From contig CM048845.1 in assembly GCA_026545225.1 (NCBI GenBank), positions 31,184,001-31,248,000 on the forward strand: DNA of 64,000 nt, written 5' to 3'. The position numbers were made by a program, and so were the translations under genes. Under the pieces are notes generated by a model that worked only from the letters and a program-made list of their open reading frames with translations, had not been told where the DNA came from and did no database searches. The stretch comes from Cornus controversa (Eukaryota > Streptophyta > Magnoliopsida > Cornales > Cornaceae). The first letter of the stretch is position 1. Each line of letters starts with the position of its first letter. Shown piece after piece: positions 37,921 to 48,882 of the stretch.

Positions 37921-38297
37921 CAATTTCTTTGTTTTTGTTTTATGTTTTTTATTTTATGCTGCGATAGCTATAGTTGCAGTAAAAATGGCCAAGACATATG
38001 GTTTCATATATAAAACCCAATTCAATGACACATGGCAGTCACTCCCAATTTCAATTTTACATAACCCAACTTAACAACACGTGGGAGTGGCTTCATATAC
38101 CAAACAACCCAACTTAAAATACATGGCATCAATATGTATATCAATATGTATAAAAGGCTTGCATCAATTTGTATACGAAAGTAATGACACGTGCTTCAGT
38201 GGATTCTGACAAGTTTTTTTTTTTAAATTACTTCATCACTAGATTTAACGAAATTTGGGCAATAATGAGATTTTAATTGCGAAAAGAAAAAAGGACA
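37921..38297. other. Unassigned intergenic DNA
   Basis: Contains three near-repeats of CCCAACTT/CCCAATTT with ACACATGGCA or ACACGTGGGA between about 38015 and 38125. No coding frame. Confidence 0.35.
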
Positions 38298-39063
38298 CCT
38301 GATGTCATACCCCGGATTTTTTGAAGAGAAATTCGAAATATGAAAAACAAATAAAAATAAAATTAAAATAAAAGGAAGAAATGAAAATCTAAAGTCTCCA
38401 AACAGTCCCTTTATATATAAACTTTATATATAAAGTTCTGTATAAATGCTATTACATTGGAAGATAATATTAAATATATTTCTTCCATACAAATCCTCAA
38501 AAATATACAATATTTCAAAAATTAGACAGAAGCGAATTCTAATGGTCCCACACTGCTACCTCTTCGACCGGTACTACCAAGTTCCGTAAATTATTCCCAT
38601 GTCAGCAACCTAACCTGTAAAGTCTGAGAGTGGGTGAGTTCAAAGCTCAACAAGGATATGCTGAACAATCTTTCATTGCCGCAGCAAGTTGACTTTTGCG
38701 TCATAATCTCAAAATAATTTAATGTATATATAAATAAGTAAATACCATCCAATATTACAATTTAATCCTAGAACATTTAACATTCAATGAATTTAAATCG
38801 ACAAAAACATATCGACAAGTACAAGCAACCATATACAATTTGTGCACATAACCTGACATAATATAAATGCACCAATTATACATCAACAAGTACAAATAAC
38901 AATTACCATTGTATACATAAAATGACTTAATTTAAATGCACAATTTAGTCAACGAGCACATTTAATTGTACAGAAAAGTTAACTAACACACACATGCGCA
39001 TTAACAAATAATGCACATAAAATAATACACCAATTGCACTGAAGTATTAAAACACGCGAATAA

Positions 39064-39255
39064 ATTACAACACAATCACCTTTATCAACCACGATTTAAA
39101 TTGCAAAAACATAATTTCAAATAAAGCAATTTAAATTCCCATGTCCATAGTCATCATGTAAATAAATTATAACACAAACACCCTTATCAACCACGATTTA
39201 AATTGCAAAACATAATTTCAAATAAAGTAATTTAAATCACCATGTCCATAGTCAT

Positions 39256-39262
<7 letters not shown>
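39064..39262. repeat. Tandem duplication, about 100-bp unit, two copies
   Basis: Both copies contain TTATCAACCACGATTTAAAT, AACATAATTTCAAATAAAG and CCATGTCCATAGTCATCA. They lie inside the LTR at 38303-41170. Confidence 0.85.
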
Positions 39263-39312
<50 letters not shown>

Positions 39313-39318
39313 TAATGC
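39256..39318. repeat. (AT)n microsatellite
   Basis: Near-perfect AT dinucleotide run. Similar runs occur at 31704-31737, 34424-34458, 35180-35226, 39852-39897, 40738-40776, 42170-42203, 47781-47825, 48845-48879 and 52902-52929. Confidence 0.9.
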
Positions 39319-39849
39319 AAGTAAGTATTTAAAAATATTAACACATCGAATTTATATATATATATTTATATATATAAATTCTATACACATTAAATCACGT
39401 ATGCACATATATATAAAACATACGTAAATTAAATATAGGCGAATAGAAGAGAAGAACAAGTATCAACTTGCCTCGGTTTATTATATTCGACAGCCCGCGA
39501 ATCCATAGCCGTTTGGATCATCCTGTAGCGGTTCAATGTGAAAGTCCAATTAATTGGGCAGCCCAATCCAAGTCTAATTTAATTGATCCAAATTCAATTA
39601 AAATTGTGAGCCCAAATTTTTATATAAATAATAGGCTCAAGTCAAAATGAAGCCCAAACAATTATCAAGGTTTACTGTCCCAAGTCCAATGCTCTAGTCT
39701 ACAATCTAGACCCAATGTTAAACCAATCCAACTTTAAGGCCCAAATCAAACAAATTCAGCCCAAATCACAATTTCAGCCCATTTGTCATCTGCCTAGCCC
39801 AATTCCAATTAATTGATCCAACTTTATATTCACCATAGTGAAACCCCAC

Positions 39850-39899
<50 letters not shown>

Positions 39900-40736
39900 A
39901 AAAAAACTTTACAACAATAACATTGTCAATTGCCGAATTCTCGAGCAAATCAATCTACTTGAGAAAGCAAACATTGAAAACCAAACCAAAGTTCTAGTCA
40001 TACATATCTATCATGTATCTAAGTATAATATAATTTCTGCAATGTAAAACAAGAACATATGAACTGACCTACTTGAGAACAACATTGGTGTCGATAATAA
40101 GAAATGATGGAGGCAGACGAACCCAAGCCCACCATGATCACACTTTCGGCTTCACCACCAACTGCTGCCACCATCATCATGGCCAGCCTTCCAATCGCAA
40201 CCCATAACAGCCAAACACGCATGCACCCACAACAGCCACCTCACATAACCACGATCAGCCACCATGGTTGCCGAAACCCAAACCGAATGCCACCATGGAG
40301 CACTTCGGAGCCTTGGTTGCAACCACCTACAGACGCTAAAAGGAAGACCGACCTTCCGCAATGGACCATCATGAAAGCCATGGCAGCCGCGTTGCACCCA
40401 CGTTTGAAGGGCACCACCCACGATTCCTCACTGCCAGCCATGAACCCCGATGACGGAAGCCACAAGGGAGCCTACAGCCGCTGCCCGCTCTCTATCTCGG
40501 CTTTTTTTTTTTTTTTCTCTAGCTTTCTCTCTCTAGGGTTATTTTCTTCTTTCTCTTTCCCCCTTTTCTTTTGGCCCATTCTCCTTTTTATCAACTTTCA
40601 AAAGATATACACGTATTAAAAACAAGCCCACTCCCAGCAAGGTTTCGTATCTACTATAAATACCACTTTTGGTCCACTAGATTCAACTAAAGTCATCATC
40701 ATACATACAATATATGTATCTCACCACAATGTAATT

Positions 40737-40778
<42 letters not shown>

Positions 40779-41170
40779 ACCATGAATATATATATCTCTA
40801 TTTATATATAATTATATACTAATACCTATCCACAATATATATGTATCCATCCGTATATAATTATTTATATATATCCACTATATAAATAATTATATATATA
40901 TATACAAATAATATAATCCAAACTCAAACCCGAATTCTCACTAATCCAATTCAAAAAGAAATTTAAAAGACTAACAGAAAATACAAAAGTCTAGTCCAAC
41001 CTAAAATAAATAAATAAAATAAAACAATCTAAAACATTTAGCATTTAAGACACCCAATACTAATTTAAACAAGTAAAACATTTAACATTTAAAACACTAA
41101 ATCAACAGTTTAAATAATTAGAAAAACACCAAATTAAAATTACGTAACCTCAAAATTACGGGGTATTACA

Positions 41171-41715
41171 CTAAAACTTATTGACGCTTTTTTTTTCCGA
41201 AAAAAAAAATCTCAATGTGAGTGCTTATTTGTTATAAAGAGCAAACTATATGTTCACTTTCTCACAACCAAATACAAGATAAGAACGCAAAATCTAAACA
41301 AGTCAATTACATATATACATGAAAATCAGTAATATACCATATTACACTTTTTTCCCCCTAAATATACCATATTAGAGCAACTCCCGTGCCTTCTTTAAAT
41401 TTGGTTCTCTAGATTTAAATTATGTGCAGCCACATCATCATTTTAGCTAATCACGTCATCATTTTAGCTACCTACATGATTTCAGAATTTGACTCTACAA
41501 CAGCTTCTCCAGATTTCTGCTAGTCAAAAATAATAAAAAAAATTTTAAAATTAAGTCAGAACATAGCATATGTAGTACTCAAATTGAAACTCTCGAAATT
41601 ATCTTTCTAACAAAAATGGTTTCATTAAAAAATTCAAGTTGTAGTAAAAGTTATAGAAGTTTATACATATATATATATATGTGTATATATATATATACAC
41701 GCGTGCACCAAAAAT
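41171..41715. other. Unassigned AT-rich DNA
   Basis: Contains a tandem pair of CATCATTTTAGCTA phrases near 41435-41471. No gene seen. Confidence 0.4.
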
Positions 41716-41950
41716 CATTACAAGAAATTAAGGTTTTAGAGACAGTCTTTTAAGGACAGGCCAAAAACCGTCACTAAAAGTCCTATTTTTTAGGGACGGT
41801 AACCCTTTATCGTCACTATAGCACACCCTTTAAGGACGGTACAAAAAATCGTCACTAAAAGTCCTATTTTTTAGGAACGGTAACACTTCGCCGTCACTAT
41901 TCACACCCTTTAAGGACGGTACATTAAATACCGTCACTAAATGCTAAGAA
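41716..41950 (+). repeat. CACTA left terminus and subterminal repeats
   Basis: Starts CATTACAAGAAATTAAGG; the fourth base differs from canonical CACTA. Then come alternating TTTAAGGACGGTA and CGTCACTAAAAGTCC motifs, at least three pairs up to 41945. Such motifs are the usual binding sites of CACTA-encoded proteins. Confidence 0.75.
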
Positions 41951-41972
41951 GTTTTCGTCACCAAAATTTTCA

Positions 41973-42010
41973 GCGGGAAATATAGCGCCATAGCTTTCCT
42001 TATCGCGCCA
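41973..42010 (+). promoter_or_regulatory. GC-rich E2F-like motif cluster near the CACTA left end
   Basis: GCGGGAAA (41973-41980) matches the E2F consensus TTTCCCGC in reverse. TAGCGCCA (41983-41990) and TCGCGCCA (42003-42010) follow within 40 bp. They stand out in an AT-rich setting and lie where the transposase promoter is expected. Whether they bind E2F is inference. Confidence 0.4.
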
Positions 42011-42167
42011 TACTCTTACATTATTCTTAATATGTTCTTCAGTGACTATCGAGAGAACTAGTATCTTCAGAGAGCTTTAGTGATAGGGTTTTGTTTCATT
42101 CTTCAAAGATCTTGAGAGATCTTCAGAGAAAAGCGTAACCCCGTTCGATTTCATCTTTCAAGTCATT

Positions 42168-42205
<38 letters not shown>

Positions 42206-42882
42206 AAACCCTCTTCGTTCTTAGTCAGGTTTCACCTCTTCGATCTCTTCCATCTTCAAAGTTATTTAATTATTTTGATTTTTTTGGATCTTTCGCTGGT
42301 TTTTTTGATGTGATGATGCGAATACGTGTGTTTAGGGTTTGCAAATTGCAACTTAGAGAGAGACTCTGCTTGAAGCCCTGAAAGTTGTAAACGAAGATAG
42401 CCCTAACCCGCAAACCCCAATCTCTCTCTTACATCTACCGTGAAGCCCTAGATTTCTCTCTTTTGTATCCATCGGATCCCTTTCTATCTCTATCGAAGCC
42501 CCAATCTCTCACTCTCTGTGAAGTTACTTCCCTCTCTCGGTTCAATCTCTCACTCGCAATCCAGTTGCAGAGCTCTTCTGACAAGCAATGGAGCCCTAAT
42601 TGAACGAATTTACAAGGTATTAATTTCTTTCTCTCTATATCTCTCTTGCTATATATACATATTTGTTTGTATCTCTCTCTCACACACACACATAAACATA
42701 AACGCACACACAAGAACACAATCTCAAAGAGTGAGTTTGCTCAATGATTGTGACAAGTAGAGTATGCTGAGAGTGATTTTTGTCCTCAATTTATTGTTTT
42801 ATTTTATTATTATTTTTCTTTAAGTTTATGATTACAAAGAAACTGAGTGTTTTTTCTCACTCACTGGCTGTGTTTATCGAAG
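42011..42882 (+). other. Leader-like region of the CACTA
   Basis: Rich in CTTCA, CTCTCT and GATCT motifs, typical of plant 5' leaders. It has an (AT)n run (42170-42203) and a possible donor (ACAAG|GTATTA) near 42616. No coding frame that I recognise. Confidence 0.35.
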
Positions 42883-43013
42883 AAGCTAGGAACTGTCAGA
42901 GGTTATGCGACACAGAGTGGAAAGGGGGTGAATGCCCAAAGCCTCAAGATTGATGGGATTAAAGATATAATTGTTGTCTCTTATGATAAAGGTGGCGTGG
43001 ACAACTCCTCGTG
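42883..43013 (+). pseudogene. Exon fragment of INDH/NUBPL (mitochondrial Fe-S P-loop protein)
   Basis: Reads GTVRGYATQSGKGVNAQSLK then IDGIKDIIVVSYDKGGVDNS. INDH proteins have a mitochondrial presequence ending near RGYA, then GLK(I/L)xGVKDIIAVASGKGGVGKSST. The Walker A GKGGVGKS is degraded to DKGGVDNS, so ATP binding would be lost. A GT donor follows at 43014. The intact protein delivers Fe-S clusters to respiratory complex I. Only the start of the protein is present, on the same strand as TNPD. Captured-exon status is inferred from context. Confidence 0.7.
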
Positions 43014-44575
43014 GTAATGTTGCGCTATTCTTTTTATTATTATTTTTCTTTATCATGATTTGGATATTTGAAATGGGTTTTTTTCTGGATGATTAGTTAT
43101 GGCGCAATATAAAAATTTAGTGAGTCTTGATAATGCTAATAGGCTTTTTGGCTTATGGTTTAAGTAATTTTAAGGTATTTTGGTGTAATGCTTATCTTTT
43201 AGTGATGCAATGTCCTCATTTTGAGAAGTTATGAATTGGGTTTTTGGGAAAAGATGAAATTTTTATGTTCGTCAACCCCCTTTCTCTCACAAGACACACA
43301 CACACATATATAAATAGGACAAGCAAGTAAATGAAAGGAATAAAAAATTACAAAAGATCACCATTGGTTACTCCATTAATTCAAATGTAATATTTATTAA
43401 TATTGGATCAATAGTCTATCAGAAATCTCTTTTGTGATATGTTATATCTTTAAGCAATTTATTTCTTTCCTTCTCTTGTCAGTTTGAGGTGTTGATTCAA
43501 GTGTTTTTTTGGGAGAAACAGTTGGGAATCATATATTCTGATGTAGCTAAACATGCCACTGATTTAAGCAACTATCAGTTTCATTTTGGGCATAGATAAT
43601 AGTCAAAGAGCAAAAAAGCGAAAAAGATTTTGGAAGAAGAGGTAGGAAAGTAACAAATTAATAGTTGTGCTTATTGGTAATAGTATATGTATGTATCATG
43701 TTGGAAGCTGTAGAGTTAGCCTACTGGATGACCAAAATTTTTATGTGATGTTAATTACTAAGCTAAAGGTGACCGAGTTGGTAAAGAAAGAAGGGGTAGA
43801 AAGGGAGGAAGGTAGGTTCGACTGATGTGTGGGTGTTTGATGAGGTGGATCGGCTAGTTGGTGCTTGGTGTTTGATGAGTGATTGGCTTAGGGTTGATGT
43901 TGGGCAAGTGAGGTAGGTGAGAGGAGGTTGGTTTCGGCTGAGGTGTGGATGTGGGTTGTGGTGATGACTGGCCGTGAGTGAGGGAAGTGGCATAGTGTTG
44001 AGCCATGGTGAGGTAACTGGTTCGGCTTTGGTAGGTGATAGTTTGCTGCCGAAGTGGGTTTTGGTGGTTAAATAATTCATTTCCTTCCTATCTGCCCTTA
44101 CCAAACATATATTTGGAAGAAAAAAAAAATGACAACAAAAGATCATGTACAGTGAAGCAAATGTACAAAGACACTGTGTTTGAAGAATGCACTTGCACAA
44201 CAATTAACAAAGATTTAATTAATGCATTAAAGAACATGGGTGATGAGAATAAACTATCTGGTAGATGAAAATTAATGATTGTGAATATACTATTTTTTTA
44301 GCTTTTATGACTTTCAGTAGATCCTCAAATAGGCATCTCACTTCAAATACAGTGATTTGCAGTGCAGGTAAAACCAATGGGCTCTATGGTCAGTTTTTCA
44401 TTTTTAATTGTATGAAGTGATATTTTCTCTCGACTTTATATTATAATTTTAGGTCTGTCCTGTTCCTAATATTTTAGAGATTTTGTCGTATTATACAATT
44501 CCAAATAGCCCTTACCTTATGCAACTATTGTGAAAATTCTGAAAATTGAGATGATGAATTGGTAAAAAAAAAATA
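43014..44575. other. Unassigned interior of the CACTA
   Basis: Includes an exon-like stretch 43488-43650 bounded by AG and GT (reads FEVLIQVFFWEKQLGIIYSD, then stops) that I cannot identify. A GGT-rich segment lies at 43780-44060. No RNA gene seen. Confidence 0.3.
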
Positions 44576-44578
44576 TTA

Positions 44579-44669
44579 GCAAGTATGAAAATGCAGGTCC
44601 TAGTTTAGCAAACCAATTATTTAGCAAGTATGAAAATGCAGGTCCTAGTTTAGCAAACCAATTATTTAG
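44579..44669. repeat. Perfect 45-bp tandem duplication
   Basis: TAGCAAGTATGAAAATGCAG and the next 25 bases occur twice in a row without a difference I can see, implying a recent duplication. Confidence 0.9.
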
Positions 44670-44980
44670 CAAGTACTATAGCTACCTTATCAGCCCCCTA
44701 TTAGGGTAAGGTTTGAAGCATCCTCAAAATCCTATATGGCTGAAAAACGCACCATACATGCATACATGTCATAGTTTAAACTTCCAAAAAGATACAACTC
44801 AGCGGTGTCAGATTACCAGACATGCTTACCATTAAGTAACTAAATTACATACAGCAATTGGTTATTGACTTGGATAATCCTCCCGTGCTCCCTATCTGCA
44901 TAACCAACTCTGCACATCCCATGTCAATCTTCTACGGTGTCATGGAGTTTACTGTGGTGGTAGTTCGACATGTAATCATG

Positions 44981-45420
44981 TCACCACTTTGCCTGCGACT
45001 GCCTAGCCAATGGGTTCCCTCTTCTCTTGCGATTGTTCAATATAGGCAATGCATCATCTACCATTTCCTCTTTCTCCACATTCTCCACCTCCTCTGCCCT
45101 TGATGTCTGTCCCTTCATGCCCAGATGGTTTCCACCTCTGACATCCTCATGCTGCACTTTCTCAGTTTCTGAACAGCCCTGCTTTCTCTCCTGCCTGATT
45201 TTCTCATCCCCTGCTGCCAGTTCAATTCCCTCTTCCAACTCCTTCTCAATGATATCATCTTCATTCATCAGCTCCCTTTTCCAGAGGTCCCCACAAGACT
45301 TTTTCCTTTTCTCAAGTGCCGCCTTCACCTTGTCAATCATTTTAATAGCATCCTGGGGTGACTGGCCAAGTGGACCTTCCCAAAACTGCATATTCCAATT
45401 TTCTTCAATGGATTGCGTAG
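44981..45420 (-). pseudogene. Open minus-strand stretch, unidentified, acidic and lysine-rich
   Basis: An open frame on the minus strand runs from inside the LIFEGUARD exon to 44981. The part outside that exon reads QSIEENWNMQFWEGPLGQSP, then KMIDKVKAALEKRKKSC and ELEEGIELAAGDEKIRQERK. Composition is protein-like, but I recognise no domain. It could be a captured host exon or a gag-like/ORF1-like piece. The antisense frame is also open, so the evidence is weak. Confidence 0.3.
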
Positions 45421-45592
45421 GGAAGGTCATTTTGGAATCTGTGATCTTAACAACTGTGGTGGTTGTGAGTCTTACTGTGTACACATTTTGGGCTGCAAGA
45501 AGAGGCCATGATTTTAACTTGGGCCCTTCTTGTTTGGTGCTAATATGGTGCTTATGGTTTATGCCTTTATTCAAGTTTATGCCTTTATTCAG
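45421..45592 (+). pseudogene. Exon fragment of a LIFEGUARD (BI-1-like) gene
   Basis: After an AG acceptor (45419-45420) the frame reads KVILESVILTTVVVVSLTVY, TFWAARRGHDFN, then in a shifted frame FLFGANMVLMVYAFIQ. LIFEGUARD/TMBIM proteins have GKVILExVILTxVVVxSLTxY, TFWAA(R/K)RGHDFNFLGPFLFGA and VLMVFxxIQ, two transmembrane helices of the seven. A one-base loss near the LGP motif shifts the frame. A 20-bp segment (GTTTATGCCTTTATTCA) is duplicated at the exon's end before GT. The intact protein is an ER or tonoplast membrane regulator of cell death. Confidence 0.75.
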
Positions 45593-46170
45593 GTGGCCAG
45601 TTGCAATGGCTTTCATGACTTATTAATTCAGCATTATTTTGTTGCATGTTTGTTAAAATAGTTAGTAGTAATAGATCGAATAGTCAGATCAAATCCCACC
45701 TTCATCCAGATCCACCACAACCACAACCCTCCTATGCCTGGGGTTCCTTCTTATGGGTTGTGTTTTGTTGCTTTGCTTGGCTGTTTTAGGTTTGTGTGGC
45801 TTGCTGCTTCTATGCTTTGATGTCTTTGGCTTTAATTGTGAATGTTTTGGTGCCTGGCTGTGGCTGGTTTGCTGCTCTATGGTGATTGGTTTTTTTTAGC
45901 TGGTTCGGCTTGGTCTTCTTTCACTTTAATTTCTTGCATCTTTGGCCTCTATGTAAAGACTAAAGTGCATGATAAAATACAAATTATGTTTGCTGCTTCT
46001 TGTTGGTTCATAGCAATTGGAACCCCCAAAAAAGTAAGTGTTGCCAGTCCTGCATGCTAGAATTGTGTTATGATTCAATTTGATTTGAGTTCCTTCTTGG
46101 AATTTTCATGTGTTCTTCAGCTGATCGAATAGGCTATTCACATGTCTAATTGTCTTTTTCACAGAATCAT
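45593..46170. other. Unassigned interior, with one membrane-like open stretch
   Basis: A plus-strand frame near 45905-46045 reads LISCIFGLYVKTKVHDKIQI then MFAASCWFIAIGTP. It is hydrophobic and might be another membrane-protein exon, but I cannot identify it. Confidence 0.3.
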
Positions 46171-46341
46171 GGTAACTTGCTTTGCATTTCTTCCCCGGTC
46201 CTTGTCAACCAGCCGGAATGCAGCGTCTGGGCCATTGATTTCTAGTACAGAGTAGTTGGGGTTCTCCATGGCCACTACCACTGGAGTTCCCTTTCTAGTA
46301 TCCTTTGCCCACCACTTAAAAATATCTGTTCTTAGACCCAT
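46171..46341 (-). pseudogene. N-terminal fragment of a cellulose synthase-like C (CSLC) gene
   Basis: Starts at a true ATG (46341) and reads [43 protein letters not shown], then NAKQVT. CSLC proteins (xyloglucan backbone glucan synthases of the Golgi) begin with [29 protein letters not shown](D/N)GPDxAFRPVxKxRGKNAKQ(V/F)TWVLLLKAH. Similarity stops after QVT and is followed by an unrelated TGA-containing tail, so about 57 of some 690 residues are present. Upstream sequence (46342-46650) is leader-like. It is opposite in strand to TNPD. Confidence 0.85.
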
Positions 46342-47470
46342 ATTTGACACTCAACTGAACTCAATTCACTCACAAAGGCAACACAATAATAGCCAAATAT
46401 GCTAAACCCAATAAGCAAAAGCTAAGAACTTTAAACCTTAGAATTACCCAGATCTCAAAATGAAGAAAATCACAAACCCATTTGAGGTCTAACCATTTAA
46501 AACAGAACCAGCACTCAAAAACCTCAAATAAAGAAGAGAACTTCCAAATTCATTGTATAAAAATTGAATAACAAACTCACAAATTCAATTCATGTCTAAC
46601 TACAAAAGAACAGATCCACACAAATTCAAAAACCCCACTTCAATACTCTCTGCATTCTACATTGATCATTTTTTTTATGCAATTCAAAAGTCATTTTACT
46701 TGATTAAATAATGATAACAATCATTTGTATGCATTTTTTTTTTTAAGATTAAACAGCCATTGGCATTACTAAAACAATGTTCATTGATGGTTGTTTTAAT
46801 TTAGGTATTCAATTGAGTATTTGTTTTAATTTAGGAAAAAAGAAAGTGTTATGTCCATAGAGATTTTATTTTATTTTTGATCAGGTAAGTACTTAACCAA
46901 TGGAGAATTGGGTTTCTAAAAGTTGCTGTGTCCAAAACTGACTTGTATTAACCAAGGCAGTCTATTAGATTGGGTGGTAAATAGTGCAAAACTGACTTGT
47001 ATAACAGTCACTTGTTTATTTTTGGTTGTATACTATTTTACCTACCTATTTTATATGAAAATTATTTGGAAATATAACATGGACATGACAAGAAGTCCTG
47101 TCCATATTCTTATATGGACTCACATCCAGCAATTCTTCTTCTGATTGCTTTGTGTTTTTGTGCACATGTATATATATACGTGCTAATGTGTGTGTAGGAC
47201 TTCGACTGAGATTACTCTTTAAGGGCCATCACAATCACATGGTGGTCCTTTGTAAACCTTTCATAAAACGAATTGTATTGATAGGAAGAAAATGAGTTCT
47301 AATGTGAAAATCCCATGGGTTGTATAAACACATTTAGCTGAATCCATTAAAATAAATTGTATTCTATCGTGATTATGATAAGTGACAATGCACTGAATTT
47401 TGGTCTTCTAGACCGTTAAAGAAAAGTTTTATTTCGGAAGGATTTTTACTGTGATAGCTATGTATTGCAG
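46342..47470. other. Unassigned interior between the CSLC and UXS pieces
   Basis: The first 300 bp may be the CSLC 5' leader/promoter, captured with the coding start. The rest is AT-rich with no frame I recognise; AAACTGACTTGTAT occurs twice (46935 and 46988). Confidence 0.35.
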
Positions 47471-47545
47471 GCCATTTGCAAACAACCATTGACTGTATAT
47501 GGTGATGGAAAACAAACATGAAGCTTCCAATATGTCTCTGACTCG
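47471..47545 (+). pseudogene. Exon fragment of UDP-xylose synthase (UXS)
   Basis: Between an AG acceptor (ATTGCAG) and a GT donor (GTATGT) the 75-bp exon reads AICKQPLTVYGDGKQT, TGA, SFQYVSDS. UXS (UDP-glucuronate decarboxylase) proteins have AI(R)KQP(M/L)TVYGDGKQTRSFQYVSDLVDGL in the C-terminal half. The Arg codon after KQT has become TGA. The intact enzyme makes UDP-xylose for xylan and xyloglucan. Exon boundaries are exactly preserved, implying a genomic-DNA origin. Confidence 0.85.
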
Positions 47546-47763
47546 GTATGTCATATTAATTTATGTTATTTTTCCTTACCTGCTAATGTTTTAACCAGGG
47601 ACCATTTCAAATGCCTGTTGGTTATGCATTAATTTGATGTCTACTTCCTTTTCCTTTGGGTTTTTTTTAGTGTAATATAATGTTCGCATGGTACACTCAA
47701 CAACTCTACTAACCTAGCAAAATTGTAAACAAAGGATTAAAACCTTTGAATAAATTGAGAAAC

Positions 47764-47778
47764 ACACACACACACACA

Positions 47779-47825
<47 letters not shown>
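47764..47825. repeat. (AC)n followed by (AT)n microsatellite
   Basis: ACACAC run to 47779, then about 45 bases of AT dinucleotides. Confidence 0.9.
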
Positions 47826-47828
<3 letters not shown>

Positions 47829-48140
47829 ATGGAGTATTATAACGTGGATTGAAAATGTGTGCGCATGTGCATGAGCTTAAAAATGCTCATCCTAACTATT
47901 TCCCATATGTAAAAGTACTGATTAACAAATGACTTTTGAAAGTTATAATTTTATATATTTGAACGACATTTAAATATTTAAAGTTACATCTTCTCCAATC
48001 CTTTAAGCTTTTAGATTTGTTAACATTTTGCAATTATTATTTTTAGGTAAGAATAAACATGTAAGGAATAATTAGGCAAGTATAACACAGGTTGAAAGCA
48101 ATTATTGTTGTGTGTATGTAAAAAATATAGATAGACTTAC

Positions 48141-48307
48141 CAACACAGAGCTTTGTCAATAATAACGGGGTCTAGAATGCAACCCTGTCCACTTCTTATG
48201 CCGTCCCCTTTTGTACCACTTTGGGCAAGAACATTCATAACTGCCCTCTTTGTTATGACAAGTATTTGTGCAGTCATTGAGGTCTGAATTCTGACATTCA
48301 TCAATAT
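48141..48307 (-). pseudogene. EGF-calcium exon of a wall-associated kinase (WAK) gene
   Basis: On the minus strand, after an AG acceptor (TTTTCAG), the exon reads DIDECQNSDLNDCTNTCHNK, EGSYECSCPKWYK, then in a shifted frame KGDGIRSGQGC, and ends at a GTAAGT donor (48140-48135). This is the calcium-binding EGF pattern DIDEC...C...C.N..GSY.C.CP.GY.GDG...G.GC of WAK ectodomains. A one-base shift after WYK breaks it. No transmembrane or kinase exon is nearby. Confidence 0.7.
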
Positions 48308-48365
48308 CTGAAAACGATCAAACTGATGATAATTAAGCATATATGGCCATAACAAAAGAACTTTA

Positions 48366-48572
48366 TTCATCCTTCAATATTCCAGAAGCATCAACATATT
48401 TCCTTCCATCGGTCTTGAGCTCAAAGTCCTTGCTTAGATAAAGAGTCCAATTTCCATATCTCACTGATTTTGGCATCGGCCATATGTTAAGGCGCTTAGT
48501 ATCAACAACAGATACTGAAAGGACTTGAAGGAATAGTCCAAGAAGAAATCTTTGGATCACTATCTTCCCCAT
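48366..48572 (-). pseudogene. N-terminal fragment of beta-hexosaminidase (GH20)
   Basis: A true ATG at 48572 opens MGKIVIQRFLLGLFLQVLSV, a signal-peptide-like start, followed by NIWPMPKSVRYGN, LYLSKDFELKTDGRKY and VDASGILKDE. Plant HEXO proteins have (V)NIWPMPKSVxxGxxxLxLSxDFxLxTxGSxYxDASGILKD(A/G)FxR. Similarity ends at GILKD and a stop follows two codons later. About 67 of some 540 residues are present. Upstream sequence up to 48690 looks like a leader with a possible TATA (TTTATATGC) near 48660. The WAK EGF exon lies only 58 bp downstream on the same strand. Confidence 0.85.
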
Positions 48573-48692
48573 TTCAAAATTCTAGCAAGCAAAATCAGAG
48601 AAGACTGAGAAATCAAACTCTATAATATTAAACGGAAAGATTTTGCAAGAGCTGTGAGCATATAAATCAAAGCAGGTGCAGAGGGAGAGGGA

Positions 48693-48842
48693 GGGGGGGG
48701 GGGGGTTTCAAAACTCTATTAATAGTACTTATTTATGTATGGTTATTAATGGTGATTTTATATAGAAAAATTAAGGCTGACCCCCCCAAATTTTTTAAAA
48801 AATCCTATTTATGGTTACCTATTTAAAGGTACTCTATTCTAA

Positions 48843-48882
<40 letters not shown>

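Larger units (their letters stand above)
38303..41170 (-). mobile_element. Solo LTR of a third, related Ty3/gypsy-like family
   Basis: On the minus strand it starts TGTAATACCCCG and ends CCGGGGTATGACA. The length is 2868 bp. The flanking pentamers (cctga and ctaaa) do not match, so either the duplication has decayed or the LTR ends belong to a recombined copy. It carries the AGGCAAGTTGATAC block (39464-39477) and GAACTCACCCAC...TTTACAG (38615-38642), the same two blocks as the other long LTRs here. It includes several (TA)n runs and a 100-bp internal tandem duplication. Confidence 0.8.

Noticed and set aside
40104-40619. 171-codon plus-strand frame
   Set aside because: Lies inside the LTR at 38303-41170 and mirrors the GGTGG-rich segment of the other LTRs; composition-driven.
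38298-41175. Target duplication for the third long LTR
   Set aside because: The flanking pentamers (cctga and ctaaa) do not match, so I did not claim a duplication.
45027-45420. Plus-strand frame upstream of the LIFEGUARD exon
   Set aside because: Only the part after the acceptor at 45420 matches LIFEGUARD; the Ser/Phe-rich upstream part is the antisense of an acidic frame and looks like read-through of the intron side.
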